This document shows positions 1 through 6,543 of a DNA stretch of 9,640 nt, piece after piece. Within the stretch, counting starts at the first letter, position 1. Each line of letters starts with the position of its first letter. The stretch spans positions 1 through 9,640 of the forward strand of contig JABFXM010000449.1 of assembly GCA_013361745.1 (NCBI GenBank). The letters run 5' to 3'. The notes beneath the pieces are model-generated. The model did not search any database. It was not told the DNA's origin and saw only the letters and a list, made by a program, of their open reading frames with translations. Both the position numbers and the translations under genes were made by a program. The DNA is from Gemmatimonadaceae bacterium (GTDB lineage Bacteria > Gemmatimonadota > Gemmatimonadetes > Gemmatimonadales > Gemmatimonadaceae).

Positions 1-476
1 ACTTCCTTCAGCAGGAAGACCACGCGCTGCTCGTCCGGCAGGCGGCGCAGCGCGGCGGCGATGGAGAGGCGGTCGTGCGGCTCGTCGGAGCGCGTCGCGA
101 GCAGCTCGGCCACCGCGCCGACGCTCACCTCGCGCTTTCGCGCGCCCGACCGGAGTCGCATGAGGGCGTGGCGCACCGCGACGCGGCGCAGCCAGGGGCC
201 CAGGGTTCCCCGGGAAGGATCCCAGCCGGGCAGGAGTCGCGGGAGGCGGACGAACACCTCCTGCGTCACGTCCTCCGCGTCGCTGCGTTCGCCGGTCAGG
301 CGGTACGCCGCCGCGTACGCCGCCGGCGCGAAGGCGGTGTAGACGGTGCCTAACGCGTCGACGTCGCCGCGCATGACGCGTGCGACGAGTGCCCCCTCGG
401 CCGCCGCGTCGGGCGGGGCCAGGTCGGGCTCGCAACGATATGACTGGGCGACCGGTCGTCCGCGCGGGAGGCTCAT
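1..476 (-). CDS. ECF-type RNA polymerase sigma-70 factor (partial, 3' end outside window)
   Basis: This is an alternative sigma factor of the extracytoplasmic-function class, which directs RNA polymerase to a small set of promoters. About 158 residues are visible from an ATG at 476-474; the gene runs off the left edge. Region 2 lies at about residues 28-95, with the typical motif RSDAEDVTQEVFVRL at 64-78. A loose linker follows (about 95-135), and region 4 begins at about 140 with AALRRLPDEQRVVFLLKE. The end of region 4, the DNA-binding helix for the -35 element, is missing. The start codon was chosen because it precedes region 2 by a normal distance and no upstream in-frame ATG is open. I see no clear Shine-Dalgarno sequence. 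It lies 115 bp downstream of the SRPBCC membrane protein on the same strand. No anti-sigma factor is visible, although one could lie beyond the left edge. The family call is firm; the regulon is unknown. Confidence 0.88.
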   Translation of the reverse strand, partial: MSLPRGRPVAQSYRCEPDLAPPDAAAEGALVARVMRGDVDALGTVYTAFAPAAYAAAYRLTGERSDAEDVTQEVFVRLPRLLPGWDPSRGTLGPWLRRVAVRHALMRLRSGARKREVSVGAVAELLATRSDEPHDRLSIAAALRRLPDEQRVVFLLKE

Positions 477-591
477 GCCGATGATATGCCGGCCGCGGGC
501 GAGACCTTACATCATGCCGCGGGCGGACCCCCTGATGACGATCGGAAGGTGATGCAGGGCACGCTGTTGTCAGCCTCGTGCGCCGCGGCGG
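477..591. other. Short intergenic gap with a 10-bp direct repeat upstream of the sigma factor gene
   Basis: The gap separates the SRPBCC gene stop from the sigma factor start. It holds two exact copies of GCCGCGGGCG (492-501 and 516-525), 24 bp apart start to start, just upstream of the sigma gene start. Both contain the palindrome CCGCGG. I could not identify a convincing promoter. The repeat could be a regulator site or chance in GC-rich DNA. Confidence 0.35.
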
Positions 592-1608
592 TCACCCTCG
601 CGCGATGTGGTAGTGCGCCCCCTCCGCCCGCTCTCGTATCCCCCGCAGCATCCCCGTCTGCATGATGAAGTGCGCGGGCTCCATGACGAAGACGTTCAGG
701 GGCCCGAGCACCAGCCCGACGACGCTCGGCTTCCCTTCCCCACGCGTGCGGATGATCAGCCGCGTGGACGAGGAGTCGATCGGCTGGAGCACGAACGCCC
801 CCCAGTTCTCGAGCACGAGTGCCCGCTTCGGGACGACGCTCGTGACGCGCCAGCCGAAGCGCGTCCCCCCCAGGTAGCCGGGCTGCGTCGCGTAGATCGT
901 GTCGCCGGCCTCGCGCTGCTGCCACTCGGGATGGACGCGGTCCGCGTTCGTCACCTCGTCGCCGATCATGCGCTCGAGCCACGAGTAGCTGTAGAAGCCG
1001 CCGCGGTCCTGGCCGAGCTGAACGAGCCATGGCCACACGGAATCCGCCGGTGCATGGATCGTGATCGCGTGGTCGACGCGGTAGCGCGCATTGATCGACG
1101 GGTCGTCGCCCGGAAGTGGCATGATGCGCTCGTCGCGCGTCGTCCCCCAGCCGAGATAGATCGGCCGCACGACCACCACCGCGGCCGCGTAGACGAGGAA
1201 AGCCAGCGCCACCGTCCACCCCGCGCGGTGCAGCCAGGGATGCGGCAGTCCACTCGCGCCCACCGCTTCCACCACCGCGATGTCCTCGTCGATCAACGCC
1301 TGCGCGCCTTCGAAGACGACGAGGAGGAGCACCAGATCGAAGACGCTGCCGAGCAGCCCGAGCGGATGGAGATAGGTGAGAAAGAGGACGACCGACGCCA
1401 CCGTCGCCACGACCATCGTCTGCTTCCACGAGCGGCGGAGGAAGGGCGCGCGCAGGATCCCGAACCCCGCCGCCAGATAGCCCAGCATCGCGATGCCCCA
1501 CATCAGGGTGACGAGCCACATCGGGCCGTCCGCGGCGAGCCAGACCCCCGACGCGGCGTGCGCGAGCCCGTGCAGGATGATGAGGATACCGAGAAGAACG
1601 CGCTTCAT
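592..1608 (-). CDS. Membrane protein with C-terminal SRPBCC (START/polyketide-cyclase-like) domain
   Basis: The 338-residue protein has two parts. The N-terminal half carries about five hydrophobic segments (roughly residues 1-21, 29-52, 64-80, 83-101 and 130-150), so it sits in the inner membrane. The C-terminal half, from about residue 175 to 325, looks like an SRPBCC domain, a helix-grip fold that encloses hydrophobic ligands. It opens with YRVDHAITIHAPADSVWPWL, followed by VQLGQDRGGFYSYSWLE, a pattern seen in proteins annotated only as SRPBCC family. The ligand and function are unknown; no catalytic motif can be named. The ATG at 1608 begins a typical hydrophobic N-terminus (MKRVLLGILIILHGLAHA), which could also be read as a signal-like first helix. 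The ribosome binding site is weak. The gene lies 163 bp downstream of mgtE and 115 bp upstream of the ECF sigma gene on the same strand, so co-transcription with the sigma gene is possible but not shown. Confidence 0.8.
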   Translation of the reverse strand: MKRVLLGILIILHGLAHAASGVWLAADGPMWLVTLMWGIAMLGYLAAGFGILRAPFLRRSWKQTMVVATVASVVLFLTYLHPLGLLGSVFDLVLLLVVFEGAQALIDEDIAVVEAVGASGLPHPWLHRAGWTVALAFLVYAAAVVVVRPIYLGWGTTRDERIMPLPGDDPSINARYRVDHAITIHAPADSVWPWLVQLGQDRGGFYSYSWLERMIGDEVTNADRVHPEWQQREAGDTIYATQPGYLGGTRFGWRVTSVVPKRALVLENWGAFVLQPIDSSSTRLIIRTRGEGKPSVVGLVLGPLNVFVMEPAHFIMQTGMLRGIRERAEGAHYHIARG

Positions 1609-1771
1609 GGGGCCCTGGCGATTCGGGGAGACGGCGTCGGGACGTGCCGTGTCGCCAAGATGTTCGTCTCGGGAGCCGCCGTCTGTCGGCGATCACCAAT
1701 GTCCGCCTTGGCGGTTTCCCCTACAGACGCTCACGCCATCCGCTCACAGCCGGCGGCGCCGGGGCCGCCGC
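1609..1771. promoter_or_regulatory. Intergenic region upstream of the SRPBCC gene with nested inverted repeats
   Basis: This gap precedes the SRPBCC gene on the minus strand and probably holds its promoter, though I cannot point to -35 and -10 boxes. It contains CGTCTGT (1680-1686) inverted as ACAGACG (1723-1729). Within that lies CCGCC-TT-GGCGG (1703-1714), and overlapping the left arm is CGCCG-TCTGT-CGGCG (1677-1691). These could form an operator or a structured leader. A separate hairpin at 1751-1770 belongs to the 3' end of mgtE. Confidence 0.35.
1751..1770 (-). terminator. GC-rich hairpin just downstream of mgtE, possible terminator
   Basis: CGGCGGC (1751-1757) and GCCGCCG (1764-1770) form a perfect 7-bp stem with a 6-base loop. 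On the minus strand it begins immediately after the mgtE stop codon. There is no following T run, so if it ends transcription it is not a classical intrinsic terminator. It may only protect the mRNA 3' end. Confidence 0.4.
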
Positions 1772-3178
1772 CTAACGGAGCAGGGTGTCGCGCAGGATCA
1801 GGAAGGCGACGCTGAAGTAGATCACGAGTCCCGTCACATCCACGAGCGTCGCGACGAAGGGCGCCGAGGCGCTCGCCGGATCGAAGCCCACCTGTTTGAG
1901 GACGAAGGGCAGCATCGACCCGGCCAGCGAGCCGAATCCGACGATCCCGACGAGCGCGAAGCCGACGGTCATCGCCAGCAGCAGGTGATGCGGCCCGTAG
2001 TCGAAGAGGTGGAGATGCTGCCACAGCTCGATGCGGACGAAGCCGATCACACCGAGAATCGCGCCCAACGTCAGGCCGGTCGGGAGCTCGCGGATCGCGA
2101 TCCGCCACCAGTCGCGCAGCTTCACCTCGCGCAGCGCCAGCGCACGGATGATCAGCGACGTCGCCTGCGAGCCGGAGTTGCCGCCCGAGCTCATGACGAG
2201 CGGGATGAACATCGCGAGCACCGCCGCGCGCTCGATCTCCCCCTCGAAGTGCTGCATCGCCGTCGCCGTGAGCATCTCGGAGAGGAAGAGCGCCATGAGC
2301 CATCCGGCGCGCTTGCGGATCATCTTCGTGAAGCCGATCTCCGTGTACGGCTCGTCGAGCGCCTCCATGCCGCCGAACTTCTGCACGTCCTCGGTTTGCT
2401 CGCGAACGATCGCGTCGATGACGTCGTCCACGGTCACGATGCCGAGGATGTGGCCTCCCTCGTCGACCACCGGGACGGCGAGGAGATTGTACTTCGAGAT
2501 CAGTCGCGCGACTTCCTCGCGGTCCATGCGCGTCGACACGCAGAGCGGCTTGCGCATGTTCCCGATCTGCCCGACCGGCGCGCTCCGGTCGCTGGCGAGC
2601 ATGAGATCGCGGAGCGAGACGACGTGCACGAGCGTGTGCTGGTCGGGATCGAGGCAGTAGATCGCGTAGACCGTCTCCTTCGTCCGGCCGACCTGGCTGA
2701 TGTGCTGCAGCGTGCGCTCGACCGTCCAGTCGTTCGGCACGGCGACGAACTCCGTGGTCATGATCCCGCCCGCGGTCTCCGGCGGATACTGGAGCAGCAC
2801 GGACAGCGACTGCCGGGTGCCCGGATCGAGGAGCTTGAGGAAGCGGTTGCGATCCTTCTCCGGCAGCTCGCGGAAGAGGTCCGCCTGCTGGTCCGACGAC
2901 ATCGCGTCGATGAGCGGGCCGGCCGCCTTCTCCCCCATGTGCTGGATCATCTCGCAGCGGTGGCCCTCGAGCTCGGGCTCGTCGAAGACCTGCACCGCGA
3001 GATCGAAGGGCAGCGCCGCCATCACCTTCGCCGCCGCGTCGGGACGGAGGTCGCGGAGCGCCTCCGCGACGTCGGCCCCGCGCATTCCCGAGAGCGCCTC
3101 CGCGAGATCGATGGGGTCGCCGTGCAGGAGATAGAGGAGCTCCGGCACCGTCGGGTTACGATCACTGCTCACTGGCAT
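1772..3178 (-). CDS. mgtE: MgtE-family magnesium transporter/channel
   Basis: This is an inner-membrane Mg2+ channel/transporter that imports magnesium and is gated by its own cytoplasmic Mg2+-sensing domains. The 468 residues fit the family length of about 450. The MgtE N domain (superhelical) covers about residues 20-130. PPETAGGIM at 132-140 leads into the two CBS domains (about 140-260, the second holding LAVPVVDEGGHILGIVTVDD). Five transmembrane helices follow from about 290 to the end. The pore signature GGNSGSQA is at 332-339. Asp447 in LVDVTGLVIYF corresponds to the pore Mg2+-binding aspartate (Asp432) of Thermus thermophilus MgtE. The ATG at 3178 is preceded by GAGG (3186-3183) at four bases' spacing. 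The gene starts 104 bp downstream of the M20 hydrolase gene on the same strand, a gap large enough for its own promoter. I see no room for, or resemblance to, an M-box riboswitch. Domains and key residues appear intact. Confidence 0.96.
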   Translation of the reverse strand: MPVSSDRNPTVPELLYLLHGDPIDLAEALSGMRGADVAEALRDLRPDAAAKVMAALPFDLAVQVFDEPELEGHRCEMIQHMGEKAAGPLIDAMSSDQQADLFRELPEKDRNRFLKLLDPGTRQSLSVLLQYPPETAGGIMTTEFVAVPNDWTVERTLQHISQVGRTKETVYAIYCLDPDQHTLVHVVSLRDLMLASDRSAPVGQIGNMRKPLCVSTRMDREEVARLISKYNLLAVPVVDEGGHILGIVTVDDVIDAIVREQTEDVQKFGGMEALDEPYTEIGFTKMIRKRAGWLMALFLSEMLTATAMQHFEGEIERAAVLAMFIPLVMSSGGNSGSQATSLIIRALALREVKLRDWWRIAIRELPTGLTLGAILGVIGFVRIELWQHLHLFDYGPHHLLLAMTVGFALVGIVGFGSLAGSMLPFVLKQVGFDPASASAPFVATLVDVTGLVIYFSVAFLILRDTLLR

Positions 3179-3282
3179 GATGCCTCACGGACGCGTCGAA
3201 GGATGCACTCAACCACGAATCTGGCGCGACTCGCATGAACCGCACGTTACGGATGCGACCGACGTCGGGCGGGGGCGCCCAC
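3179..3282 (-). promoter_or_regulatory. Gap between M20 hydrolase gene and mgtE with hairpin and palindrome
   Basis: Directly after the M20 stop codon on the minus strand is a small hairpin, CGCCC (3276-3280) with GGGCG (3267-3271) and a 4-base loop, possibly a weak terminator for the operon. It abuts a perfect 10-bp palindrome, CCGACGTCGG (3259-3268), which could be a regulator site. An mgtE promoter should lie in the rest, but no clear boxes are visible. Confidence 0.35.
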
Positions 3283-4473
3283 TCACCGCGCCCGCCGCGC
3301 CGTCTCGGCGAGCACCGCGGCGCCGACGAAGATCGCTTCCTCCGCCGCGTGGAACTTCGGCGAGTGCGCCGCGACGAACTCGCCGCCGGGCTCCCGCGCG
3401 CCGATCCGCAGGAAGCACCCCGGGATCCGCTCCAGGTAGTACGCGAAGTCCTCGGCGGCCATGTTCAGCGTGCCGAGGGGGACGAGCGCCGGCTCACAGA
3501 GCAGCGCCGTCACCGCTTCGCGCGCGATCGCGATCGGGCGCTCGGGGTTCACGATCGGCGGCGTGCCGCGCTCGAAGGTGACGCGCGCGTCGAGCCGGTG
3601 CGTCGCCGCGACCCCCTCGGTGATCCGGCGGACCTCGTCCACCATCAGCGCCCGCGCCGCGCCGTCGATCGCGCGGATCGTCCCGCCTAACGTCGCGCGC
3701 TCGGGGATGACGTTCGGCGCCGTGCCGGCGTGGATCGTCCCGACCGTTACCACTCCCGCCGTCGCGGGGTTCAGCCGCCGCGCCACGATCGTCTGCAGCG
3801 CCGAGACCAGCGCCGCGGCGCCGACGATCGGGTCGGCCGCCTCGTGCGGGCGCGCGGCGTGCGCGCCGCGTCCGGTCAGCTCGATCTCGAAGGTGTCGGC
3901 GGACGCGGCGAGCGGCCCGGCGTCGGCGACGACCTGCCCTACGGCGAAGCGCCGGTCGACGTGGCCGCCGAAGATCATCGACACGCCCTCCAGCGCGCCG
4001 GCCTCGATCATCGACAGCGCGCCATCGCCCTGCTCCTCCGCCGGCTGCAGGATGACGACGACGTCGTGCTCGGCGGGATCCCGCTGCAGCAGCGCCGCCG
4101 CGCCGACCGCCCACGTCGCATGGACGTCGTGTCCGCAGGCGTGCATCACTCCCGGCGTCTGCGAGGCGAAGGAGAGACCCGTCGCCTCCTGGATCGGGAG
4201 CGCGTCGATGTCGCCGCGGATCGCGACCGCGCGGCTCCCGGCGACGCGGCCGGGAATCCGCGCGATCACTCCGGTCGCACCGCAGCGCTTCACGTCCCGC
4301 ACGCCGAGGCTGACGAGCGCCTCGACGAGCCGGCGCGCAGTCTCGTGCTCCTGATGCGAGAGCTCGGGGTGCGCGTGCAGCGAGCGGCGCAGCTCGACGA
4401 GCCGGTCGCGCAGCTCGTCATCGAAGAGTCGCGCGACGGCGTCAGGCAGCGTGAATGTGCGTGCCGCGCTCAC
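3283..4473 (-). CDS. M20D-family amidohydrolase, probable N-acyl (N-succinyl) L-amino acid hydrolase
   Basis: This is a cytoplasmic binuclear metal amidohydrolase of the M20 family that cleaves the amide bond of an N-acylated amino acid. From context its substrate is probably an N-succinyl-L-amino acid, the last step of the D-to-L conversion encoded here. The 396 residues show M20D landmarks: HAHPELS at 33-39, RGDIDALP at 86-93, the metal ligands in MHACGHDVH at 110-118 (Cys113, His115), QPAEEQ at 143-148 with the general-base glutamate pair 146-147, GGH at 169-171, the dimerisation-domain region around 180-300, and HSPKFH at 370-375 near the end. The start is a GTG at 4473 whose GTGA overlaps the racemase stop TGA by four bases. 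GGAG at 4481-4478 sits four bases upstream, which decides this start over longer upstream readings in the frame. Other M20D members act on hippurate, indole-acetyl or N-acetyl amino acids, so the exact acyl group is inferred. Confidence 0.92.
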   Translation of the reverse strand: MSAARTFTLPDAVARLFDDELRDRLVELRRSLHAHPELSHQEHETARRLVEALVSLGVRDVKRCGATGVIARIPGRVAGSRAVAIRGDIDALPIQEATGLSFASQTPGVMHACGHDVHATWAVGAAALLQRDPAEHDVVVILQPAEEQGDGALSMIEAGALEGVSMIFGGHVDRRFAVGQVVADAGPLAASADTFEIELTGRGAHAARPHEAADPIVGAAALVSALQTIVARRLNPATAGVVTVGTIHAGTAPNVIPERATLGGTIRAIDGAARALMVDEVRRITEGVAATHRLDARVTFERGTPPIVNPERPIAIAREAVTALLCEPALVPLGTLNMAAEDFAYYLERIPGCFLRIGAREPGGEFVAAHSPKFHAAEEAIFVGAAVLAETARRAR

Positions 4474-5609
4474 GTCGCTCCGCCCCTCGCTCCGAGCACC
4501 TCGCGGCGAACCGTGAGACCGTCGACGCGATCCATATCCGGCGTCACTCCCATTCCGATCTCTGCCACCGGCACCGGCACGAGCCCGTCGCGATCCATCT
4601 CCCATTCCGGCGTGACGACGTCGCGCTCCCAGTAGCGCCGGCTCGGCGAGAGATCGCCGGGGAGAGAGAAGTTCGGCAGCGACGCGAGCGCGATGTTGTG
4701 CGCGCGGCCGATCCCGCTCTCGAGCATCCCGCCGCACCAGACGGGGATGCCATGCCGCTGGCAGAGATCGTGGATGCGCCTCGACACGGTGAACCCGCCG
4801 ACGCGTCCCGGCTTGATGTTCACGATCCGGCCGCTGCCGAGCGCGATCATGTCCTCGCAGCGGTCGACGTCGGTGATCGACTCGTCGAGGCAGATCGGTG
4901 TCTTCAGCCGCTTCTGGAGCGCGGCGTGGCGCACGAGATCGTCGCGGCCGAGTGGCTGCTCGATCATGATCAGGCCGAAGGCATCGAGCTCGGCGAGGTG
5001 GTCGGCGTCGGCGAGGTGGTACGCGGAGTTCGCGTCGGCCATGAGGCTCACCTCGCTGCCCAACGCGTCGCGAACCGCGCGAACGTACTCGACGTCGGCG
5101 CCAGGCCGGATCTTCACCTTGATCTTGCGATAGCCCTCGGCGAGGGCTCGTTGGGCGCGCTCGACGAGCCCCGCGGCGTTCGCCTGGATCCCGATCGAGA
5201 TCCCCGTCGGCACCCGGTCGCGTGTCCCGGCGAGCAGGCGCGAGAGCGGCGGCTCCTGCAGCCGCGCCGCGACTTCCCAGCATCCCATCTCGAGCGCCGC
5301 CTTGGCCATGTTGTGGCCGGCGATGTCGCGATCGAGGAGGTCGTGCACCGACTCGGCACCGTCGATCCGCACCGCGAGCACGCGCGGCGCGAGCCATTCA
5401 CGGATCGCGTGCCACGCCGTATCGATCGTCTCGGCGCTGTAGTTCGGCGCCTCGCCGGCGACGCACTCCGACCATCCGGTGACGCCGGCGGCGTCGGTCA
5501 GCTCGAGCAGCGCGATGCGCCGTTCCGTGCACACCCCCGACGAGATGCGGAACGGCTCGCGCAGGGGAAGCCGGATCTCCCTGAGCACGATGCGCTCGAT
5601 GCGCAGCAT
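4470..5609 (-). CDS. Enolase-superfamily N-acylamino acid racemase / o-succinylbenzoate synthase (NSAR/OSBS)
   Basis: This member of the muconate-lactonising-enzyme branch of the enolase superfamily abstracts the alpha proton of an N-acylamino acid and racemises it. Many relatives also make o-succinylbenzoate for menaquinone (MenC), so automatic labels may read menC. The 379 residues give a full-length protein: a capping domain (about 1-120), then the barrel with KIKVK at 162-166 (catalytic lysine pair), Mg2+ ligands Asp192 (MADAN), Glu217 (MIEQP) and Asp242 (CLDES), and the opposing base Lys266 (NIKPGRVGG). The late stretch WCGGMLESGIGRAHNIALA at 291-309 is very like Amycolatopsis-type NSAR. 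The ATG at 5609 forms TGATG with the GNAT stop, and GGAG (5621-5618) lies eight bases upstream. The neighbours, a GNAT enzyme and an M20 hydrolase, favour racemisation of N-succinylamino acids over menaquinone synthesis. No other men gene is in the window. Confidence 0.93.
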   Translation of the reverse strand: MLRIERIVLREIRLPLREPFRISSGVCTERRIALLELTDAAGVTGWSECVAGEAPNYSAETIDTAWHAIREWLAPRVLAVRIDGAESVHDLLDRDIAGHNMAKAALEMGCWEVAARLQEPPLSRLLAGTRDRVPTGISIGIQANAAGLVERAQRALAEGYRKIKVKIRPGADVEYVRAVRDALGSEVSLMADANSAYHLADADHLAELDAFGLIMIEQPLGRDDLVRHAALQKRLKTPICLDESITDVDRCEDMIALGSGRIVNIKPGRVGGFTVSRRIHDLCQRHGIPVWCGGMLESGIGRAHNIALASLPNFSLPGDLSPSRRYWERDVVTPEWEMDRDGLVPVPVAEIGMGVTPDMDRVDGLTVRREVLGARGGAT

Positions 5610-6418
5610 CAACGCCGCTCCGCGCGCTCGAGCACGTACGACCCGCGGGCCTCGCCCGGCAGGAAGCCAGTCACCGCGTAGCCATTCTCGAGCGCCCACT
5701 GGAACGCACGCCGCGTCGAATCGCGCCACCCCGCCGCGGCGTCCGGATCCTCGTCACGCACCTTCATGATGTCGCCCGGGATCTCGACACGCAGCACCTG
5801 AGGGCGTGCGTCGCCTAACGTTCCGGGGTCGTTCGGGACGACGGGGGCCAGGGGCCAGGCGGAAGGCACGGCGGTTGCCGCCGACCCCCGACCCCTGACC
5901 CCCGCCCCCTGCGCGAGCGCCAGCCGCCAGAAAACGACGAACCGGTCCGTCCCCAGCCCGCGATGAAGGTCGCTCGTCGACGCGCCGTACATGTCCTCGA
6001 CGTATTCGTCCACGCGAACGCCCAGCCGGTTGAAGTTGAGGTGCGCGTTGCGCGCGACGAGGGGATCGTACGACCAGTACATCGTCGTCGCGCCGCTCGC
6101 GAGCGCCGCCTCGCGCTGGAACTCCTTCAATCGCCGGCCGATCCCGCGGTCGCGCGCGTCCGGACGGACGGCGAGCATGTCCGACCAGTGAACGATCTCG
6201 CCACCGCGCACACCCGCCATCCCGAAGACGAAGCCGAGCATCGCGTCGCGCTCGTCGAACGCGCCGGCCGCCACGCCGCCGATCTTCTGCGTCACCGTCA
6301 GCATGCTCGGCGGCACCAGCTCGTCGAAGTCGGCGCCCCAGGTGACGCGCTGCAGCGCGACGCACTCGCGGCGCTCTCGCTCGGTGCGCAGGGGACGGAT
6401 CGTGATGCCGGGGGCCAT
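5609..6418 (-). CDS. GNAT-family acyltransferase (COG3375-like), probable D-amino acid N-succinyltransferase
   Basis: This is a predicted GNAT acyltransferase of the group often found beside NSAR genes. In Geobacillus kaustophilus the equivalent protein transfers succinyl from succinyl-CoA to D-amino acids, and that role is inferred here. Of 269 residues, the N-terminal 1-168 form the GNAT fold. The acyl-CoA pyrophosphate-binding motif is RDRGIG at 89-94 in MLAVRPDARDRGIGRRLKEF. Family hallmarks follow: YDPLVARNAHLNFNRLG at 117-133, and SDLHRGLGTDRFVVFW at 149-164. Residues 170-207 are a low-complexity Gly/Ala/Pro linker encoded by a G-rich repeat. A C-terminal extension (208-269, LRVEIPGDIMKVR ... 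GYAVTGFLPGEARGSYVLER) is also typical of the group. The ATG at 6418 fits the domain start, but no Shine-Dalgarno sequence precedes it. An upstream in-frame reading would add residues of non-family character. It is the first gene of the operon, 125 bp from the divergent S15-type gene. Confidence 0.88.
   Translation of the reverse strand: MAPGITIRPLRTERERRECVALQRVTWGADFDELVPPSMLTVTQKIGGVAAGAFDERDAMLGFVFGMAGVRGGEIVHWSDMLAVRPDARDRGIGRRLKEFQREAALASGATTMYWSYDPLVARNAHLNFNRLGVRVDEYVEDMYGASTSDLHRGLGTDRFVVFWRLALAQGAGVRGRGSAATAVPSAWPLAPVVPNDPGTLGDARPQVLRVEIPGDIMKVRDEDPDAAAGWRDSTRRAFQWALENGYAVTGFLPGEARGSYVLERAERR
5843..5911. repeat. G-rich imperfect palindromic repeat inside the GNAT coding region
   Basis: Left arm GGGGGCCAGGGGCC (5843-5856) and right arm GACCCCTGACCCCC (5890-5903) are inverted copies that differ at two positions. 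Between them CGGCGG-TTG-CCGCCG (5869-5883) makes a perfect inner 6-bp stem. On the minus strand the right half reads as short tandem units of the type GGGGGTC, AGGGGTC, GGGGGTC. It keeps the GNAT frame open and encodes residues 170-192 of the linker between the acyltransferase fold and the C-terminal extension. It resembles a dispersed intergenic repeat that landed in a tolerant site; that origin is inferred. Confidence 0.6.
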
Positions 6419-6543
6419 GGGCGACGCAACGTACCGCTGGACGGTGGCGGCCTCAAGCCCGGCCGCGCGCCGCATGCTTCTTGCGCGCATCGCTCGCGCA
6501 CCGCATGAACGGCACGACGGTTCCACGTCTCGGGAGGCTCAGG
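6419..6543. promoter_or_regulatory. Divergent intergenic region between the D-to-L operon and the S15-type hydrolase gene
   Basis: This 125-bp gap must hold, or lie near, the promoters for the leftward operon and the rightward hydrolase gene. I see GCGCGC at 6465-6470 and again at 6483-6488, and CCGCATG at about 6470-6475 and 6501-6506, but no confident -35/-10 pair. Shared regulation of the two transcription units is plausible from the arrangement only. Confidence 0.4.
6532..6537 (+). promoter_or_regulatory. Ribosome binding site of the S15-type hydrolase gene
   Basis: GGGAGG lies six bases before the ATG at 6544. It selects that ATG, which begins a signal peptide, over the in-frame upstream TTG at 6481 and ATG at 6505. 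Confidence 0.8.

Noticed and set aside
1493..3238. 581-codon open frame on the plus strand opposite mgtE
   Set aside because: It is antisense to a clear MgtE protein, is rich in Arg, Asp and His as expected for a mirror frame of GC-rich coding DNA, and shows no recognisable domain.
3179..3282. M-box magnesium riboswitch upstream of mgtE
   Set aside because: Only 104 bp separate mgtE from the previous gene, much of it in a small hairpin and palindrome. I see no M-box-like set of stems.
4474..5397. Upstream extension of the M20 reading frame to a start near 5397
   Set aside because: That stretch is out of frame with, and fully covered by, the well-supported racemase gene. The GTG at 4473 with GGAG upstream and a GTGA overlap is the natural start.
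5610..5729. Longer start for the racemase from 5729
   Set aside because: The extra residues overlap the conserved C-terminal extension of the GNAT protein and have no family similarity. The ATG at 5609 has a Shine-Dalgarno sequence and begins at the usual family N-terminus.
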